Origin: Nocardioides sp.
GTDB taxonomy: Bacteria; Actinomycetota; Actinomycetes; Propionibacteriales; Nocardioidaceae
Length of the DNA stretch: 6,276 bases
Direction: 5' to 3'
NCBI GenBank assembly: GCA_029264225.1
Contig: JARICB010000352.1
Span: forward strand, 1 to 6,276
Below are positions 3,890 through 6,276 of this stretch, in pieces. Each line of letters opens with the position of its first letter. Within the stretch, counting starts at the first letter, position 1. The notes under the pieces are model-generated. The model was not told the origin of the DNA and searched no databases. It saw only the letters and a list, made by a program, of their open reading frames with translations. The position numbers were made by a program, and so were the translations under genes.

Positions 3890-6276
3890 ATGTCGGCCCT
3901 CGCCCCCTTCAGTGCTCCTACCCGGGCGTGGTTCGAGGCTGCGTTCGCGGAGCCCACGCCAGCCCAGGCTGGAGCCTGGACGGCCATTGCCCACGGGCGT
4001 CATGCACTGGTGGTCGCTCCCACGGGCAGCGGCAAGACCCTGAGTGCCTTCCTGCACGCCATCGACACTCTGCTCACGGCCGCGCCGGTGGCCGACAAGG
4101 CCAAGCGCACCCGGGTCCTCTACATCAGCCCGCTCAAGGCCCTGGCCGTCGACGTCGAGCGCAACCTGCGGGCCCCGTTGACCGGCATCCGCCACACCGC
4201 CGATCGGCTCGGCATCGAACTGCCCGACATCGCTGTCGGTCTGCGTTCGGGCGACACGTCCCCGGCCGATCGCCGCAGGCTGGCCACCCGTCCGCCCGAC
4301 ATATTGATCACGACACCCGAGTCGTTGTTCCTGATGCTGACCAGCCAGGCGCGCGAGACCCTGAGAGGGGTCGAGACCGTGATCATCGATGAGGTGCACG
4401 CCGTGGCGGGCACCAAACGCGGCGCCCACCTTGCGCTGACGTTGGAGCGGCTCGACGCGCTGCTCGAGCGCCCCATGCAGCGCATCGGACTCTCCGCCAC
4501 GGTGCGCCCCCTCGAAGAGGTCGCCCGGTTCCTGGGTGGCTCGGCACCGGTCGAGATCGTCGCACCACCGAGCACCAAGGAGTGGGACCTCAAGGTCGTC
4601 GTGCCGGTCGAAGACATGACGATGCCGGAGGAGTACGACGAGGAGTCGGGCGACCCCGGCCGGTCGACCAGCATTTGGCCACACGTCGAGGAACACGTCG
4701 TCGACCTGATCGAGAAGCACCGCTCCACCATCGTCTTCGCCAATTCCCGGCGCCTCGCCGAACGGTTGACCGCCCGACTCAACGAGATCGCCACTACCCG
4801 GACTCTGGCAACGGCGGAGCCCGACCAGGCCCCGCCTGCGCTGGCCTCGGGACCGCCAGCGGCGATCATGGCCCAGTCGGGCGCCTCGGCGGGCGCCGAG
4901 ACGGTCATCGCCAAGGCCCACCACGGATCGGTCTCCAAGGAGCAGCGGGCGATCATCGAGGACGACCTCAAGCGCGGTCGCCTGCCGGCAGTGGTCGCGA
5001 CCAGCAGCCTCGAGCTCGGCATCGACATGGGCGCCGTCGACCTGGTCATTCAGATCGAGTCACCCCCCAGCGTGGCCAGCGCGCTGCAACGAGTCGGCCG
5101 GGCCGGCCACCAGGTCGGCGAGGTCAGCCGTGGAGTGTTGTTCCCCAAGCATCGCGGCGACCTCGCCCAGACCGCCGTGTCCGTCGCCCGGATGCGCACG
5201 GGTGACATCGAGAGACTTTCGGTGCCGACCAACCCACTCGACGTACTCGCCCAGCAGGTGGTCGCCGCCACGGCGATGGATGAGTGGAACGTCGACGACT
5301 TCTTCGAGCTGACCAAGCGGGCCGCGTCCTACTCCAACCTACCCCGGGCCGCCTACGACGCCACCCTCGACCTGTTGAGCGGGCGATATCCCAGCGAGGA
5401 GTTCGCCGAGCTCCGGCCACGGATCGTGTGGGACCGGGTCAACTCGACGATGACCGGGCGACCGGGTGCACAGCGCCTGGCCGTGACCAGTGGCGGCACC
5501 ATCCCCGACCGGGGACTCTTCGGGGTCTTCCTGGTCGGGGAGAAGGCCAGCCGGGTGGGCGAGCTCGACGAGGAGATGGTCTACGAGTCGCGGGTCGGCG
5601 ACATCTTCGCGCTCGGCGCCACGAGCTGGCGCATCGAGGACATCACCCACGACCGGGTCCTGGTGAGTCCTGCGCCGGGAATCCCGGGGCGGCTGCCGTT
5701 CTGGAAGGGCGACGCCCTGGGTCGCCCCGCCGAGTTGGGGGCGGCGATCGGCGCCTTCACCCGCGAGCTCGGCAACCAGAGCGAGTCCAAGGCGCGCGCG
5801 GCGGCCAGTGCCACCGGCCTCGACGCCTACGCCGCCGCCAACCTCGTTACCTACGTCACCGAGCAGCGCGAAGCCACCACCATCGTGCCCAATGACGTGC
5901 AGATCCTGGTCGAGCGGTTCCGCGACGAGCTGGGCGACTGGCGACTGGTCGTCCACTCCCCCTACGGCACCCCGGTGCACGCACCGTGGGCGCTGGCGAT
6001 CAACGCCCGGCTGCGCGAACGCTATGACATCGACAGGCAGGCGATGGCCTCCGACGACGGCATCGTCATCCGCATCCCCGACACCGACCAGGAACCACCA
6101 CTGGGCGACCTGATCGTCTTCGACCCCGAGGAGATCGAGCAGCTCGTCACCCAGGAGGTCGGCGGCTCCGCGCTCTTCGCCAGTCGCTTCCGTGAGTGTG
6201 CCGCTCGCGCCCTGCTGCTCCCTCGCCGGGACCCCGGCCGGCGCAGTCCGCTGTGGCAGCAGCGCCAGCGCAGCGC
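3890..6276 (+). CDS. lhr: Lhr-family ATP-dependent helicase (partial, C-terminal half off window)
   Basis: Superfamily 2 helicase of the Lhr type, a 3'-5' ssDNA translocase that unwinds DNA and RNA:DNA hybrids and is linked to DNA repair. The first 795 residues are open and uninterrupted to the window edge; actinobacterial Lhr is usually about 1,500 aa, so roughly half is missing. RecA-like domain 1 shows PTPAQ (22-26), Walker A APTGSGKT (43-50), motif Ib TTPES, motif II DEVH (167-170) and motif III SAT (202-204). Domain 2 shows IVFANSR (281-287), HHGSVSKEQR, motif V TSSLELGID (371-379) and motif VI QRVGRAGH (400-407). The Lhr winged-helix part follows from LSVPTNPLDVLAQQ (443 on), then the Lhr beta-barrel/DEAD-associated region with TSGGTIPDRG and VHAPWALAIN. 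ATG 3890 is the only ATG after the in-frame TAA at 3875-3877; GGGGAA sits only 1-3 bases upstream, closer than a normal ribosome binding site. In many actinobacteria an Fpg/Nei glycosylase gene follows lhr; that is worth looking for to the right. Confidence 0.96.
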   Translation, partial: MSALAPFSAPTRAWFEAAFAEPTPAQAGAWTAIAHGRHALVVAPTGSGKTLSAFLHAIDTLLTAAPVADKAKRTRVLYISPLKALAVDVERNLRAPLTGIRHTADRLGIELPDIAVGLRSGDTSPADRRRLATRPPDILITTPESLFLMLTSQARETLRGVETVIIDEVHAVAGTKRGAHLALTLERLDALLERPMQRIGLSATVRPLEEVARFLGGSAPVEIVAPPSTKEWDLKVVVPVEDMTMPEEYDEESGDPGRSTSIWPHVEEHVVDLIEKHRSTIVFANSRRLAERLTARLNEIATTRTLATAEPDQAPPALASGPPAAIMAQSGASAGAETVIAKAHHGSVSKEQRAIIEDDLKRGRLPAVVATSSLELGIDMGAVDLVIQIESPPSVASALQRVGRAGHQVGEVSRGVLFPKHRGDLAQTAVSVARMRTGDIERLSVPTNPLDVLAQQVVAATAMDEWNVDDFFELTKRAASYSNLPRAAYDATLDLLSGRYPSEEFAELRPRIVWDRVNSTMTGRPGAQRLAVTSGGTIPDRGLFGVFLVGEKASRVGELDEEMVYESRVGDIFALGATSWRIEDITHDRVLVSPAPGIPGRLPFWKGDALGRPAELGAAIGAFTRELGNQSESKARAAASATGLDAYAAANLVTYVTEQREATTIVPNDVQILVERFRDELGDWRLVVHSPYGTPVHAPWALAINARLRERYDIDRQAMASDDGIVIRIPDTDQEPPLGDLIVFDPEEIEQLVTQEVGGSALFASRFRECAARALLLPRRDPGRRSPLWQQRQRS

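Noticed and set aside
3743..4924. Long minus-strand open frame (393 codons) over the Rid and lhr genes
   Set aside because: It is antisense to lhr, whose helicase motifs are intact; composition is low-complexity Arg/Gly/Asp and no family is recognisable.
1..6276. tRNA, rRNA, CRISPR array, insertion sequence, integrase or direct-repeat attachment site
   Set aside because: I saw no such structure on either strand; nearly the whole window is filled by recognisable protein-coding genes.

Overview
The window is high-GC DNA whose third codon positions are almost all G or C. It carries a DUF3046 gene, a lysine-tailed Dps and an Lhr helicase of the type seen in Actinobacteria. An actinobacterium is therefore very likely; the order (for example Propionibacteriales) is a guess I cannot support further.

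Layout. Positions 1-3411 are transcribed on the minus strand and 3474-6276 on the plus strand, diverging from a 62-bp gap. Reading leftwards from the gap: (i) dps, a ferritin-like DNA-protection protein with an intact ferroxidase site, followed by a small stem-loop; (ii) a tight run of a DinB-superfamily protein, a DUF3046 protein and a 12-TM-type MFS exporter, the last two overlapping by ATGA; (iii) a 31-bp imperfect palindrome; (iv) a PLP-dependent SbnA-type enzyme (L-2,3-diaminopropionate pathway) that runs off the left edge. Reading rightwards: (v) a Rid-family (YjgF/YER057c/UK114) protein whose canonical arginine is a serine; (vi) the first 795 codons of lhr, which runs off the right edge.

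How the genes may fit together. Dps and Lhr belong to DNA protection and repair. DUF3046 genes usually sit just upstream of recA-recX in Actinobacteria, often with lhr nearby. Here the place where recA would be expected holds an MFS transporter and an SbnA-like gene, so accessory metabolic genes may have been inserted into a conserved repair neighbourhood. The SbnA-like enzyme hints at a diaminopropionate-containing siderophore or peptide locus to the left, with the MFS protein a possible exporter; this link is inference.

I found no tRNA, rRNA, CRISPR array, insertion sequence or phage gene. No stretch over about 70 bases lacks a gene. I see no clearly new multi-gene system. The most useful leads are the SbnA-like gene at the left edge and the disturbed recA context.
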